The notes under the pieces: model-generated
The model's input: the letters and a program-made list of their open reading frames with translations, nothing else
Told to the model about the DNA's origin: nothing
Databases searched by the model: none
NCBI GenBank assembly: GCA_963748075.1
Contig: CAVVHQ010000037.1
Coordinates: forward strand, 1-58,858
From: VRUE01 sp963748075
Lineage (GTDB): Bacteria; Actinomycetota; Thermoleophilia; Solirubrobacterales; 70-9
DNA length: 58,858 nucleotides
Direction of reading: 5' to 3'
Shown here: in pieces, positions 25,561-35,519 of the stretch
How positions within the stretch are numbered: position 1 is the stretch's first letter
How the letters are laid out: each line of letters begins with the position of its first letter
Program-made: the position numbers and the translations under genes

Positions 25561-27322
25561 GTGTTCGAGAAGGTGCTGATAGCCAACCGCGGCGAGATCG
25601 CGATCCGGATCGCGCGGACCCTGAAGGAGATGGGGATCGGCTCGGTCGCGGTCTACTCGGAGATCGACCGCGACGCGCCGCACGTGCGCGAGGCCGACGA
25701 GGCCTACCTGCTCGGCCCGGCGACTCCGGCTGAGAGCTACCTGAACACCCTGAAGATCATCGACACCGCGAAGCAGGCCGGCGCCGAGGCGGTTCACCCC
25801 GGCTACGGCTTCCTCGCCGAGAACGCCGACTTCGCCCGCGCCTGCGCCGAGGCCGGGATCGTCTTCATCGGCCCGCCGGCGGAGGCGATCGAGGCGATGG
25901 GCTCGAAGACGCGGGCCCGGGAGATCATGGCCGAGGCCGGCGTTCCGATCGTCCCCGGCGCCACCGCGCCGGCCAAGGACCTCGAGGAGGCGCGGCAGCA
26001 GGCCGAGGATGCCGGCTACCCGGTGGCCTGCAAGGCGGCGGGCGGCGGCGGCGGCAAGGGCTTCCGGGTGGCGATCGGCGCCGACGACCTGCAGGAGGCC
26101 TTCGAAGGGGCGGCGCGCGAGGGCGAGAAGTTCTTCTCCGATTCGCGCGTCTACGTCGAGCGCTACCTCGAGGACCCGCGCCACGTCGAGGTGCAGGTGC
26201 TGGCCGACTCGCACGGCAACGTCATCCACCTCGGCGAGCGCGACTGCTCGATCCAGCGCCGCCACCAGAAGCTGATCGAGGAGGCTCCGGGCCCGCGCGT
26301 CGACGCGGAGATGCGCGAGCGGATCGGCAAGATCGCCACCGACGCCGCCGCCGCGGTCGGCTACCGCTCGGCCGGCACGGTGGAGGGGCTTCAGGTCGGC
26401 GAGGACTACTTCTTCCTCGAGATGAACACGCGGGTCCAGGTCGAGCACTGCGTGACCGAGATGGTCACCGGCATCGACATCGTCCGCGAGCAGCTCCTCG
26501 TCGCCGCGGGCGAGGCGCTCTCGGTCTCCCAGGACGACGTCGATCTGCGCGGCCACGCGATCGAGTGCCGGATCAACGCCGAGGCCGCCGACAAGAAATT
26601 CGCGCCGGCACCCGGGACGATCACCTCCTACCGCGAGCCGGCCGGCCCCGGCGTGCGGGTCGACTCCGGCGTGGAGTCGGGCTCCGAGGTGACGCCGATG
26701 TACGACCCGATGGTCGCCAAGCTGATCGTCTGGGACGTCGACCGCGAGCACGCGACGCGACGCATGCTGCGGGCGCTGGGCGAGTACGAGGTCGGTGGCC
26801 TGACCACGCTGATCCCCTTCCACAGCGCGATCCTCGCTACCGAGCAGTGGGCGAAGGGGGAGACCTGCCGCGATCTGATCGAAGACACCAAGTGGCTGAA
26901 GGCGACGGCGCCGGAGGCGGTCGCGGCGCCCGAGAGTCGCCGAGGGGGCCGAGGCCGTCGCCCGTGACTACAAAGTCGAGGTCTCCGGCAAGCTGTTCGA
27001 GGTCAAGGTGGTCGGTGAGGCGGTCGCCGCGGCGGTCCCCGGCGCCGCAGCGGGTGGCAAGCGCCCGCCGAAGCGCGGGCGCAAGGCCTCCGGCGCCTCC
27101 GGCGGCTCGAGCGAGTCGCTCGCTTCGCCGCTGCAGGGAACGGTGCTCAAGGTGGCGGTCGAGCAGGGCGCGTCGATCGAGCAGGGCGACCTGGTCTGCG
27201 TGGTCGAGGCGATGAAGATGGAGAACGAGATCGCCGCCCACCGCTCCGGCAAGGTCACCGCTCTCAACGTCTCCGAAGGCGCAGCGGTCTCTTCAGGCGA
27301 CGTGCTCGCCGTCATCGAGTAG
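25561..27322 (+). CDS. Acyl-CoA carboxylase alpha chain (biotin carboxylase + BCCP), frameshifted
   Basis: Carboxylates biotin with ATP and bicarbonate and passes it to a separate beta chain to make malonyl- or methylmalonyl-CoA. The biotin carboxylase domain is complete: MFEKVLIANRGEIAIRI, AVHPGYGFLAENADFA, the ATP-grasp loop KAAGGGGGKGFRV, and FLEMNTRVQVEH. The biotinyl domain (VVEAMKMENEIAAH, biotinyl-Lys in MKM) lies in the next frame after a basic linker. Removing one base near 26932 (CGAGAGTCGCC) joins both into a chain of about 586 residues. The GTG start at 25561 lies 7 nt after TAGACT (leaderless). No beta subunit is in the window. Confidence 0.92.
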
Positions 27323-27335
27323 GGGCGGTCGAGTA

Positions 27336-27428
27336 GCGGCGGGCGGCACTCCCCCGGGCGGGCGGATACTCAAATCGCCGGTCTAATTGGACCGGCGATT
27401 GTCCGAACAGGGGAGTGCCGCCGGCCGC
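27336..27428. repeat. Family A nested-hairpin element, copy 4
   Basis: Arms 27336-27354 and 27410-27428 pair at 18 of 19 positions. The core contains GGGCGGATACTCAAA, the inner hairpin (centre CTAATTGG) and TTGTCCG. It lies between the convergent carboxylase and sulfatase genes. Arm 2 ends one base before a TAA that is probably the true sulfatase stop. Confidence 0.85.
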
Positions 27429-29198
27429 TTACCTGCCTCCCCTTTGTGCGCGCTTTTCGCTTTTCCCGCTGTTCCTTCTTCCGCTTGGCCCGCTCGCGCG
27501 CCAGCTCCTTGCGGGTAAGCGGCACTTCCAGCGCTTCCTGTTGGCAGTTCTTGCCGGAGCAGGTCTCGAGCCGCCGCATTTCCCGGTCGAGGAAGTTGCG
27601 GACCGGGAAGAAGTTCGGCGTCTTGGCGAGGTTGTTCAGCTCGTTGGGGTCCTTGTTGATGTCGTAGAGCTCTTTCTCCCCGGTCGGCCAGGCGATGTAC
27701 TTGTAGGGGCCGAGGCGGATCCCCTCGTAGTCCTTGGGCGGGGCGATGATCGAGGCGTTGGCCTTGCTGCTCGACCTTCGCCGTGGCGCGGCCGCCTTGT
27801 GCTTCGACGTCCCTGGTCTGGACGAAGGACTCGAAGAGGATCGGGCGGCGAGTGCGCAGTCCGGAGTCGCCCAGGTAAGGGACCAGCGAGCGACCGTCGA
27901 TGCTCTGGTCCGCTTTGACGCCGGCCAGCTCGAGCACGGTCGGGGCGATGTCGATGTTCGCCGCCAGCTCTCCGGTGACGCTGCTCGGTTGGATCCCCGG
28001 CCCCCGGATTATCAGCGGCAGGTGGGTCGCCGGCTCGTAGGCGAGGAACTTGCCGCCCGCGAGGCGGTGCTCGCCGAAGAAGAAGCCGTTGTCGGAGGTG
28101 AAGACGATGTAGGTGTTGCGGAGGCGCTGCATCTTGCCCAGCGTCTGCGAGGATCGCCTTGACCCCGTCGTCGATCGAGCGCAGCGAGTCGAGCTGCTTC
28201 TCCCAATAGACGCGGTAGATGCGGAGTTCGGTGCCGCTCAGGTAGGGCGCGTTGCGGATGAAGCTCGGCTTGTCGTTGGCGTTCCCCTCGTTGAGGCCTT
28301 CGGAGCGATCGTGCGGCACTTTCGCTCCCCAGAACCAGTCGTAGTGGCGGGGCGCGGGCTCCGGACCGGCAGGGCGGCGGAAGTCCCCGTGCGGGGCCGT
28401 GTAGTCGAGTTGCAGGTAGAAGGGCCGGGTCGGTGACGTGCCTTCGATCTCCTGCGCGGCCATCGAGGTGAAGACGTCGGTCGCGTACAGGCAGGGGAGC
28501 CCGTTGAGCGGCGCGAGCGGGCAGCCGGGATCGTCGCGCACGCCGTATTCGCGCGTATCCCAGCTTCCCGAGTCGCCGTAAGGTGGCGAGATCGCGCCGT
28601 TGTTGTTGAGCCGGTAGCCGTAGTAGTAGTGGTCGGTGTCGGCCTTGAGGACGCTGTGCCAGGCGCTCCAGCCGGGCGGCACCGTGGTGCCGTTGTCGAA
28701 CGGTTCGTCGCCGTAGCCGTTGAGGAACTTGCCGACATGGATCGTGCGGTAGCCCGCCCCCTGCAGCCAGGTCGCGATGTTGTGGCTGAACGCCTTGCGG
28801 ATCGAGAAGCCGGTGAAGCCGCCTTCGGGCGGCACGTTGCCGCGCACGTTGTGGTTGTGGGCGTAGCGGCCGGTCAGCAGGCTGGTCCGCGACGGGCAGC
28901 AGAGCGGGTAGGACACGTAGTAGCGGTTGAAGGTCATGCCGCGTTTGGCGAGCAGGTCGATCGTGTTCGGCATCGCCCGCGTCGCCGGGGCGCCGCCGTA
29001 GGCGTTGAAGGTGGCGTAGAGGCCATCGAGCGTCTCGTCGTCGGTCTGGATCACCACGAAGCTGGGGCGTTCCTCGCCGGCCGCCGCGCCCTGCGCCTGC
29101 CCGGTGGCCAGCGCCACCCCGCAGAGCAGCGCAAGCAGCCCCGCCGCGATTCCCAGCGGGGCGCGAAGGTACGGTCGGATTTGGCTGGTCAGATGCAT
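27429..29198 (-). CDS. Secreted sulfatase (type I, formylglycine-dependent), frameshifted
   Basis: The ATG at 29198 starts a signal peptide (LGIAAGLLALLCGVALATGQAQG). The metal site (FVVIQTDDETLDGLYATF) and the modification motif YPLCCPSRTSLLTGRYAHNHN, where the Cys of CxPxR becomes formylglycine, follow. The C-terminal part is in two further frames: NTYIVFTSDNGFFFGEHRL and then LYDINKDPNELNNLA. +1 shifts near 28148 and 27770 join them. A third in a GGGG run near 27436 would place the stop at 27429; as written the frame reads on into family A and stops at 27370. The tail is Lys/Arg-rich. Likely cleaves sulfate esters outside the membrane. Confidence 0.85.
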
Positions 29199-29336
29199 CG
29201 AATCCGGTTTGCCGGATGGCCTACAGGGTTCGAAACCGGCCTTCATGGCGAAGTTGCGACCCGGCGAGCTTGCGACACGCTAGAAAATGTGCAGGACGCC
29301 GCTGGAAAACCTGCAAGACGCGCTGCGGCGGCGCGC

Positions 29337-30020
29337 TCAGGACGCGCCGAGCTTCTTCGCCGCCTCGCGGAAGTTCTTGACCGTGGCGCTCGGCGCTTTG
29401 CGTCCCTCGAGCTTCTCGCTGTGGCGGTTGACCCAGATCACCGGGACCTTCATCTTCAGCAGCGGCACGACGTCGGTCTCGTAGCTGGAGGCGATGTGGA
29501 CCCAGCCTTTTTTCCCGCCGATCCGCCGCGCGCACTCTTTGAAGTGGACCGGGTCGGGCTTGTAGCTGCGCACCTGCTGGGCGGTGACGACGAGGTCGAG
29601 TTCGGTCCGCAGGTGGCGGCGGGAGATGCCGAGCAGCTTGTCGTCGATGTTGGAGACGATCCCGACCTCGTAGCGCTTGGCGAGCCGGTCCATTGCCGCG
29701 TTGGCCTCGCGGAAGGGGAGCCAGTAGGCGACGCTGTCCGGCAGGAACTGGGCGCGCGAGGGCTCGATCTCCCAGCCGACCTCGCGGGCCACTTTGACGA
29801 TCGTGCGGCGCAGCACCTCCGCGTACAGTTCGTAGGAACCGGCCATGATCTCGGCCTGCACCTCCAGGAAGCGGGCCAGGAACGACCCCTCCTCGAAGCT
29901 GAAGCCGTCCTTCTCGGCCTCCTTGCGGCAGGCCTCGACGATCCCCTTCTCCCAGTCGATCAGGGTGCCGTAGCAGTCGGTGGTCACCCAGTTGATGGTT
30001 TTGAGGCCTGGCAGCGGCAT
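29337..30020 (-). CDS. HAD-superfamily hydrolase, 2-haloacid dehalogenase-like
   Basis: This 227-residue protein has HAD motif I (TTDCYGTLIDWE, nucleophile Asp), motif II (VGIVSNIDD), motif III lysine (VRSYKPDPVHF) and motif IV (VHIASSYETDVVPL). The inserted helical cap between motifs I and II matches type II haloacid dehalogenases and related phosphatases. No signal peptide is present. It is monocistronic, with a 163-bp gap to sucC on the other strand. True dehalogenase activity is uncertain because many members are small-molecule phosphatases. Confidence 0.82.
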   Translation of the reverse strand: MPLPGLKTINWVTTDCYGTLIDWEKGIVEACRKEAEKDGFSFEEGSFLARFLEVQAEIMAGSYELYAEVLRRTIVKVAREVGWEIEPSRAQFLPDSVAYWLPFREANAAMDRLAKRYEVGIVSNIDDKLLGISRRHLRTELDLVVTAQQVRSYKPDPVHFKECARRIGGKKGWVHIASSYETDVVPLLKMKVPVIWVNRHSEKLEGRKAPSATVKNFREAAKKLGAS

Positions 30021-30183
30021 CAGACAGGAGGGTCGGTTCGCAAGACCCGCGAGGCCATCAGATCGCGATGCGGGACTTGCGCTGGCTCACGAGCGCGGCA
30101 TCTTATGTCACGGCGTCGCCTCGCGGCGTCGTGCTGGCGATCTCGGATAGGCTGCCGCCCGCGCCGGCCGGGGCGCGATCGAC

Positions 30184-31347
30184 ATGGACCTCCTCGAGTA
30201 CCAGGGCAAGCAGCTCTTCGCCGCGCACGGCGTCGCCGTGCCGGGCGGCGAGGTAGCCGCGACCGTCGAGGACGCGGTCGCCGCCGCCGAGCGGATCGGC
30301 TACCCCTGCGCGATCAAGGCGCAGGTGCTGATCGGCGGTCGCGGCAAGGCGGGCGGGATCAAGATCGCCGCCGACGCCGCGCAGGCGCGCGAGCACGCCG
30401 AGGCGATCATCGGCATGGACATCCGCGGACCGCGCGGCGAGGGCCCGTTCCGAGTCGAGCGCGTCTGGGTCGAGGGCGGCTCGGCGATCGCCGCCGAGTA
30501 CTACGCCTCGGTGATCCTCGACCGCGGCGAGAAGAAGCTGCTGGGGATGGTCTCGGCGAAGGGCGGCATGGACATCGAGGCGGTCGCCGCGGAGGACCCG
30601 GCGGCGCTGGTCAAGGGGCACATCGACCCGACCCGGCCGTTCACCGCCGCCGCGGCGCGGCCGATCGTCGACGCGGCCGGGCTGGCCGAGGACGTCCGCG
30701 ACGAGGTCGCCGCCGTGCTGGCCGGGTTGGCTGAGACGGCGATGGCCGAGGACGCCACCCTGATCGAGGTCAACCCGCTGATCGTCACCGAGGGCCGCCA
30801 GGTCGTCGCGCTCGACGCCAAGGTGACGATCGACAACAACGCCCTCTACCGCCACGAGGAGCTTGCCGCGATCGACGCCGAGTCGGTCGCCGACCCGCAG
30901 GAGGCGATGGCCCGTGAGAAGGGCCTCACCTACGTGAAACTCGACGGCAACGTCGGCATCCTCGCCAACGGCGCCGGGCTCTGCATGTCCACCCTCGACG
31001 TGGTCGCGCAGGCGGGCGGCGAGCCCGCCAACTTCCTCGACGCCGGCGGGGGCTCCAAAGCCGAGGCGATCGTCGACGCGCTCACCGTGATCACCTCCGA
31101 CGAGAAGGTCACCGCGATCCTCTTCAACATCTTCGGCGGCATCACCCGCTGCGACGAGATCGCCACGGGGATCGTCGAGGCCTCCGGGCAGCTCGACCTG
31201 GCGGTGCCCCTGGTCGTGCGGCTCGACGGCACCAACTCCGAGCAGGGGCTGGAGATCCTCGCCGGCGCGGACCTGCCCGACCTGCACCAGGAGAAGACGA
31301 TGCTCGGCGCCGCCCGGAAGGTGGTCGAGCTGGCGGGAGATTCATGA
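30184..31347 (+). CDS. sucC: Succinyl-CoA synthetase beta subunit
   Basis: ADP/GDP-forming subunit that makes succinate and NTP from succinyl-CoA in the TCA cycle. The 387-residue sequence begins MDLLEYQGKQLFAAHGVAVP. It contains the ATP-grasp segments AIKAQVLIGGRGKAGGIKIA and EVNPLIVTEGRQVVALDAKV, and FNIFGGITRCDEIA in the ligase domain. TAGGCT lies about 34 nt upstream, so this mRNA has a short leader. The stop overlaps the sucD ATG. Confidence 0.96.
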   Translation: MDLLEYQGKQLFAAHGVAVPGGEVAATVEDAVAAAERIGYPCAIKAQVLIGGRGKAGGIKIAADAAQAREHAEAIIGMDIRGPRGEGPFRVERVWVEGGSAIAAEYYASVILDRGEKKLLGMVSAKGGMDIEAVAAEDPAALVKGHIDPTRPFTAAAARPIVDAAGLAEDVRDEVAAVLAGLAETAMAEDATLIEVNPLIVTEGRQVVALDAKVTIDNNALYRHEELAAIDAESVADPQEAMAREKGLTYVKLDGNVGILANGAGLCMSTLDVVAQAGGEPANFLDAGGGSKAEAIVDALTVITSDEKVTAILFNIFGGITRCDEIATGIVEASGQLDLAVPLVVRLDGTNSEQGLEILAGADLPDLHQEKTMLGAARKVVELAGDS

Positions 31348-32216
31348 GCATCGTCGTCGACAAGGAGACGAAACTGGTCGTCTCCGGGCTGACCGGCCGC
31401 GAGGGCTCCTTCCACGGGCTGCGCAACCGCGCCTACGGAACCTACCTGGCGGCTGGCGTGACGCCCGGCAAGGGCGGCCAGGACGTCGAGGGGGTGCCGG
31501 TCCTCGACTCGATCCGCGAAGCGGTCGAGCAGGAGGGCGCCAACACCTCGATGATCTTCGTCCCGGCGCGCTTCGCGGCGTCGGCGATCGACGAGGCGAT
31601 CGAGTCGGGCGTCCACACGGTGATCGCGATCACCGAGGGGATCCCGGTGCTCGACATGCTGAGGACCTACTGGAAGGCGAAAAAGGCGGGGGTGCGGCTG
31701 ATCGGGCCGAACTGCCCGGGCGTCCTCTCGCCCGGCAAGGCCAACGTCGGCATCATCCCCGCCCAGTTCTTCGACCCGGGCAAGGTCGGCGTCGTCTCCA
31801 AGTCGGGCACGCTGACCTACCAGATCGGCAACGAGCTGAAGCAGGCGGGCGAGGGCAACTCCTCGATCGTCGGGATCGGCGGCGACCCGATCATCGGCTC
31901 GGACTTCATCGACGTCCTGAAGCTGTTCGAGGCCGACCCGAAGACCGAGCTGGTCGTGATGGTCGGCGAGATCGGCGGCGACGCCGAGGAGCGGGCGGCC
32001 GAGTTCATCGCCGCCGAGATCTCCAAGCCGGTGGTCGCCTACATCGCCGGCTTCACCGCGCCGCCCGGCAAGCAGATGGGGCATGCCGGGGCGATCATCT
32101 CCGGGTCCTCGGGGACGGCGCAGGCGAAGAAGGAGGCGCTGGAGGCGAAGGGCGTGCGGGTCGGCGAAAGCCCGACCGAGACCGCGGCGATCGCGGTCGA
32201 AGTGTTGCGCGGTTAG
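31344..32216 (+). CDS. sucD: Succinyl-CoA synthetase alpha subunit
   Basis: This 290-residue CoA-binding partner of SucC has the N-terminal CoA fold (LVVSGLTGREGSFHGLRNR), IGPNCPGVLSPGKANVGIIP, SKSGTLTYQIGNEL, and the phosphohistidine loop GHAGAIISGSSGTAQAKKEA. The ATG overlaps the sucC stop (ATGA), so the subunits are made in equal amounts. It is followed 10 nt later by the family B hairpin, the probable terminator of this operon. Confidence 0.96.
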   Translation: MSIVVDKETKLVVSGLTGREGSFHGLRNRAYGTYLAAGVTPGKGGQDVEGVPVLDSIREAVEQEGANTSMIFVPARFAASAIDEAIESGVHTVIAITEGIPVLDMLRTYWKAKKAGVRLIGPNCPGVLSPGKANVGIIPAQFFDPGKVGVVSKSGTLTYQIGNELKQAGEGNSSIVGIGGDPIIGSDFIDVLKLFEADPKTELVVMVGEIGGDAEERAAEFIAAEISKPVVAYIAGFTAPPGKQMGHAGAIISGSSGTAQAKKEALEAKGVRVGESPTETAAIAVEVLRG

Positions 32217-32226
32217 CTGCTGGGGT

Positions 32227-32351
32227 AGGGGGAGCCGGGGGTACTCCGCCTTGCGCTGGGTTTTTCGCCTTGCGCCTTGTCTCTCCCGCCGAGCTGGTCT
32301 GTGCGAAAAACAGGACGCCGCGCTGCGGCGGAGTACCTCCCGGCTCCCCCC
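32227..32351. repeat. Family B nested-hairpin element, copy 2
   Basis: Arms (about 32227-32250 and 32327-32351) pair over about 22 bp: GGGGGAGCCGGG..TACTCCGCC and its complement. The core (32251-32326) matches the reverse complement of the core at 6021-6103 and contains its own stem GTTTTTCGC/GCGAAAAAC. It follows sucD as a terminator-like structure. The arms are unrelated in sequence to those of copy 1. Confidence 0.8.
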
Positions 32352-32464
32352 ACGCGGACGTCTTCTCAGGCCCTCACCCACTCGATCGCGAGCAGGCGTC
32401 CGCCCCCCGGCGTGAACCGCCGGAGCTACCGACTGCGTCTACCACTGCAACTCTGAAGGAGCTG

Positions 32465-34178
32465 ATGTGTCGCAGGAGAAGACCAGTCGCAGGCAAGCGA
32501 AGGAGAGGCGTGTTTTCTTTCACTCGATTTGCAGCGGTAAAGCGCGGGGTTTTCGCTGTCGTGGCGGCAGCTGCAGCGGTTCTGGTGTTCAGTGGAAGCG
32601 CTCTGGCGCGGAGCGCTTATGTGACGAACTCGGGCGATGGGACCGTCTCGGTGATCGAGACGAACACGAGCTCGGTGATCGCCAACGTGGTCGTCTCGGG
32701 GGAACCGGTCGATGTGGCGATCACGCCGGATGGGACTCGCGCCTACGTCGCCAACAAAGGCACCAACACGGTCGCCGTGATCGACACCTCCACCAACTCG
32801 CAGATCGACACGATCGTCGTCCGCACCGAACCCGACGGGATCGCGATCGCGCCAGGCGGCCGCTACGCCTACGTCGCCAACTTCGGCGACGAAAGCGTCT
32901 CGCTGATCGACACCGCGACCAATTCACTCCCGATCGGCCCGATCAAGGTCGGCAAGGAACCGCAGGGGGTTGCCATCTCGCCGGACTCCCGCTTCGTCTA
33001 TGTCGCCCTGAAGAGCGGCGGGATCGACGTGATCGACACGCGGACGAACTCGAACATCGGCTCGATCTCGGGCGACGCGCTGCCGCACTCGCGGCTGGCG
33101 ATCGGCCCGCGCGGCGGCCGCGGATTCGCCACCAACGGCGAATCGGCCTCGGTCACCGCCTTCAACCCCGCCGCCCGCAACGTGGTCGGCGGCTCCGATC
33201 GGGATCGGCGGCAATCCGTTCGGGATCGCGATCGGGCCGAGCGGCGAGACCGCCTACGCGGCGATCCCCGGCGGCGGCGCGATCACGCCGGTCAACACCT
33301 CGCTCGACGTGCCGCTCAGCGGCCCGGTCGGCGGGTTCCCCGGCGCGACCGGGGTGGCGATCGCGCCGAACGGGCAGCAGGGCTACGTGACCGACGGCAC
33401 CGGCTCCTCCGTCACCGTGCTCGACGCGACGCGCAACGCCGCGGTGGGGTCGATCGGGGTCGGCTCGAAACCGACCGCCGTCGCGGTGGTCCCCGACCAG
33501 GGCCCGGTCGCCTCCCTGTTCGTGTCCCCGACTCTGCGCCGGCTGAAGAAGAGGCTCACCTTCCACGGCGCGGGGTCGACCGACGCCGACGGCCAGATCA
33601 CTGACTACACCTGGGACTTCGGCGACGGCGGTCGGGTGCACGGGTCGAAGGCAACCCGCGTCCATCGCTACCGCAAGCCGGGCCAGTACATCGTCACCCT
33701 GAGCGTGACCGACGGCGAAGGCTGCTCGACCGAGCAGATCTACACCGGCCAGACGGCTTCCTGCAACGGCTCGCCGGCCGCCGTGCTCAGCAGCCCGATC
33801 GCCGTGGTCAAGGACCGCGGCCCTGCCCTGCGGCTGCGCGGCGGCAAGCGGCAGCGGTTGCGCGGCAGGGTCAACGTCTTCGCCCGCTGCCCGCGCGAAC
33901 CGTGTGGCGTGGTGGCCCGCGGCACGCTGGTGACCGTGTTCGAACGGCACGGGAAGAAGCGGCGGCGCAGGCTGCGGATCGGCGGGATCCGGATGACGCG
34001 ACCCTCCCAGGGTTGGCGCAAGCTGGGCGCGAAGCTGCCGCGGGGGCGGCGGCGCGCGGCGATCCGCGCCCTGCGGGTGGGCGGCAAGGCCAGGGTGCGG
34101 GTGGCGGTGGTCGCCCGCGCTGAATCCAGCCTGCGCACGCTCCACCGCCGCAACGTCGAGCTTGCCCTGTCGCGCTGA
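32465..34178 (+). CDS. Secreted YVTN beta-propeller protein with PKD domain, frameshifted
   Basis: A basic N terminus and membrane segment (RGVFAVVAAAAAVLVFSGSALA) form the signal peptide after AAGGAG at the ATG at 32465. Propeller repeats of the YVTN type follow (VAITPDGTRAYVANKGTNTV, AIAPGGRYAYVANFGDESV). A +1 shift near 33193 leads into the last blades and a PKD domain (DADGQITDYTWDFGDGG, TVTLSVTD-like). The C terminus is a very basic region with a CPREPC pair, shared in style with the beta-helix protein at 54033. Probably cell-surface or secreted. Ligand unknown. Confidence 0.82.
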
Positions 34179-34196
34179 GTTCGTCCGCGCGGAGGG

Positions 34197-34243
34197 AGGC
34201 GCCGGTGTTTGGCGCCCACATGGGTATCTCAGTCCCGGCACGT
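34197..34243 (+). promoter_or_regulatory. Family D hairpin upstream of the aminotransferase, copy 2
   Basis: Aligns with 17633-17680: GAGGxGCCGGTG, GCCCxCATG, CTCA and CCGGCACGT occur in the same order. The outer stem is weaker than in copy 1; the inner CCC-ACAT-GGG hairpin is kept. It ends 20 bp before the -10 box TAGGCT (34263-34268), which is itself 8 nt from the ATG. Confidence 0.45.
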
Positions 34244-34276
34244 TGGCGATTGGGGCCGTTGCTAGGCTCGCGGGCG

Positions 34277-35380
34277 ATGGCCGCTGAGACGATCTCCTTC
34301 GCCCGTGGCGCTCCCAGCGCCGACATCCTGCCCCGCGAGGCGGTGCGGGAGGCGGCCGCCACCGCCCTCGCCGAGGATTGGGAACGGGCGCTCTCCTACG
34401 GAACCGGGATCGGTCACCCGGCCCTCTGCCAGTGGGTGGCCGAGCGCCACGGCGGCCTCGAGGCGGGCCAGGTGATGATCGCCAACGGCTCGCTCGAGGC
34501 GGGCTGGATGCTGTTCGACCACCTGCTCGAGCCGGGCGACCGGGTGGTGGTCGAGCAGCCGACCTACGACCGCACTCTGCTGATGCTGCGCCGGCTCGGG
34601 GTCGAGCTGGTGCCGGTGCGGCTGGAGGCCGACGGCCTCGACGTCGGGCAGCTCGAAGCGGCGCTGGCCGAGGGACCGCTGAAGCTCGCCCACGTGATCC
34701 CCAACTTCCACAACCCGGCGGGCTGCACGCTGTCGGCCGAGAAGCGGGTGCGGCTGGTCGAGCTGGCCGCCGAGCACGGCTTCTGGATCTTCGAGGACGA
34801 CCCCTACCGCGAGCTGCCCTTCGAGGGCGAGGCGCTGGAGACGATGCTCTCGATCGACTCCGCCGAACGGGTTGTCCACTCCTCCTCCTTCTCGAAGACG
34901 GTCAGCCCCGGAGTGCGGGTCGGCTACCTGGCCGGGCCGGCGGCGGAGATCGCCAGGCTCGCCAAGCGGGCCAACGAGACGTACATCTCGCCCAACATGC
35001 TGGCCGAGGCGGTGGTGTTCGAGCTCTGTCGCTCGGGTGCGCTCGACCGCAACATCGAGTTCGTCAAAGGGGCCCTGCGCGAGCGCCGCGACGCGCTGGT
35101 CGGGGCGCTGCGCGAGCAGATCCCCGAGGCCGAGTTCGTCGTCCCGGGCGGCGGCTACTTCCTCTGGCTCGACCTCGCCGCGGGCGCCGACACCCCAACG
35201 CTACTCACCGAGGCGAAGGCAGAGGGCGTGTCCTTCGTCGCCGGCCCCGACTTCATGATCGAGGGCGGCGAGAACAGCCTCCGCCTCTGCTTCGCCAGCG
35301 TTCCCCCGGAGCGGATTCCGGAGGGCGTCGCCCGCATCGCCCGCGCTTTGGAGCGGGTGCGGGCCGGCTCGCCAGCCTAG
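34277..35380 (+). CDS. PLP-dependent aminotransferase class I/II (2-aminoadipate/MocR-type fold)
   Basis: This 367-residue fold type I aminotransferase has ALSYGTGIGHPALCQWVAER, ANGSLEAGWMLFDHL, VEQPTYDRTL, HVIPNFHNPAGCTLSAEKR, FEDDPYRELPF, and the PLP lysine in HSSSFSKTVSPGVRVGYL. The order matches LysN/AroI-like enzymes and the catalytic part of MocR regulators. The N-terminal DNA-binding domain of MocR is absent. The ATG at 34277 lies 8 nt after TAGGCT (leaderless). Substrate could be aminoadipate or aromatic amino acids. Confidence 0.87.
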   Translation: MAAETISFARGAPSADILPREAVREAAATALAEDWERALSYGTGIGHPALCQWVAERHGGLEAGQVMIANGSLEAGWMLFDHLLEPGDRVVVEQPTYDRTLLMLRRLGVELVPVRLEADGLDVGQLEAALAEGPLKLAHVIPNFHNPAGCTLSAEKRVRLVELAAEHGFWIFEDDPYRELPFEGEALETMLSIDSAERVVHSSSFSKTVSPGVRVGYLAGPAAEIARLAKRANETYISPNMLAEAVVFELCRSGALDRNIEFVKGALRERRDALVGALREQIPEAEFVVPGGGYFLWLDLAAGADTPTLLTEAKAEGVSFVAGPDFMIEGGENSLRLCFASVPPERIPEGVARIARALERVRAGSPA

Positions 35381-35382
35381 GG

Positions 35383-35431
35383 TGTCTCAACCCCCCGCGT
35401 TCTCCGCCCGCACCCGCGGGGTTTCGAGACA
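35383..35431 (+). terminator. Hairpin terminator after the aminotransferase
   Basis: GTCTCAACCCCCCGCG pairs with CGCGGGGTTTCGAGAC with small mismatches. It starts 3 nt after the TAG stop, another example of a stop codon directly joined to a terminator arm. Confidence 0.65.
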
Positions 35432-35519
35432 GGCTCCAAGCCCGACCTCGAAGATCCTCGGCTCGTGGTTATGATGCCGGCAGTTCGGTGGGAGAGACCA
35501 ACGATCGCGGGAGAGACCG

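Noticed and set aside
25474..26823. Long minus-strand frame opposite the carboxylase gene
   Set aside because: It ends in family A sequence and has no recognisable domain, while the opposite strand encodes a clear biotin carboxylase.
29282..29340. Third family B copy
   Set aside because: Only CAGGACGCCGC and a CGCTGCGGCGG block match, without clear outer arms. Too weak to list as a copy.
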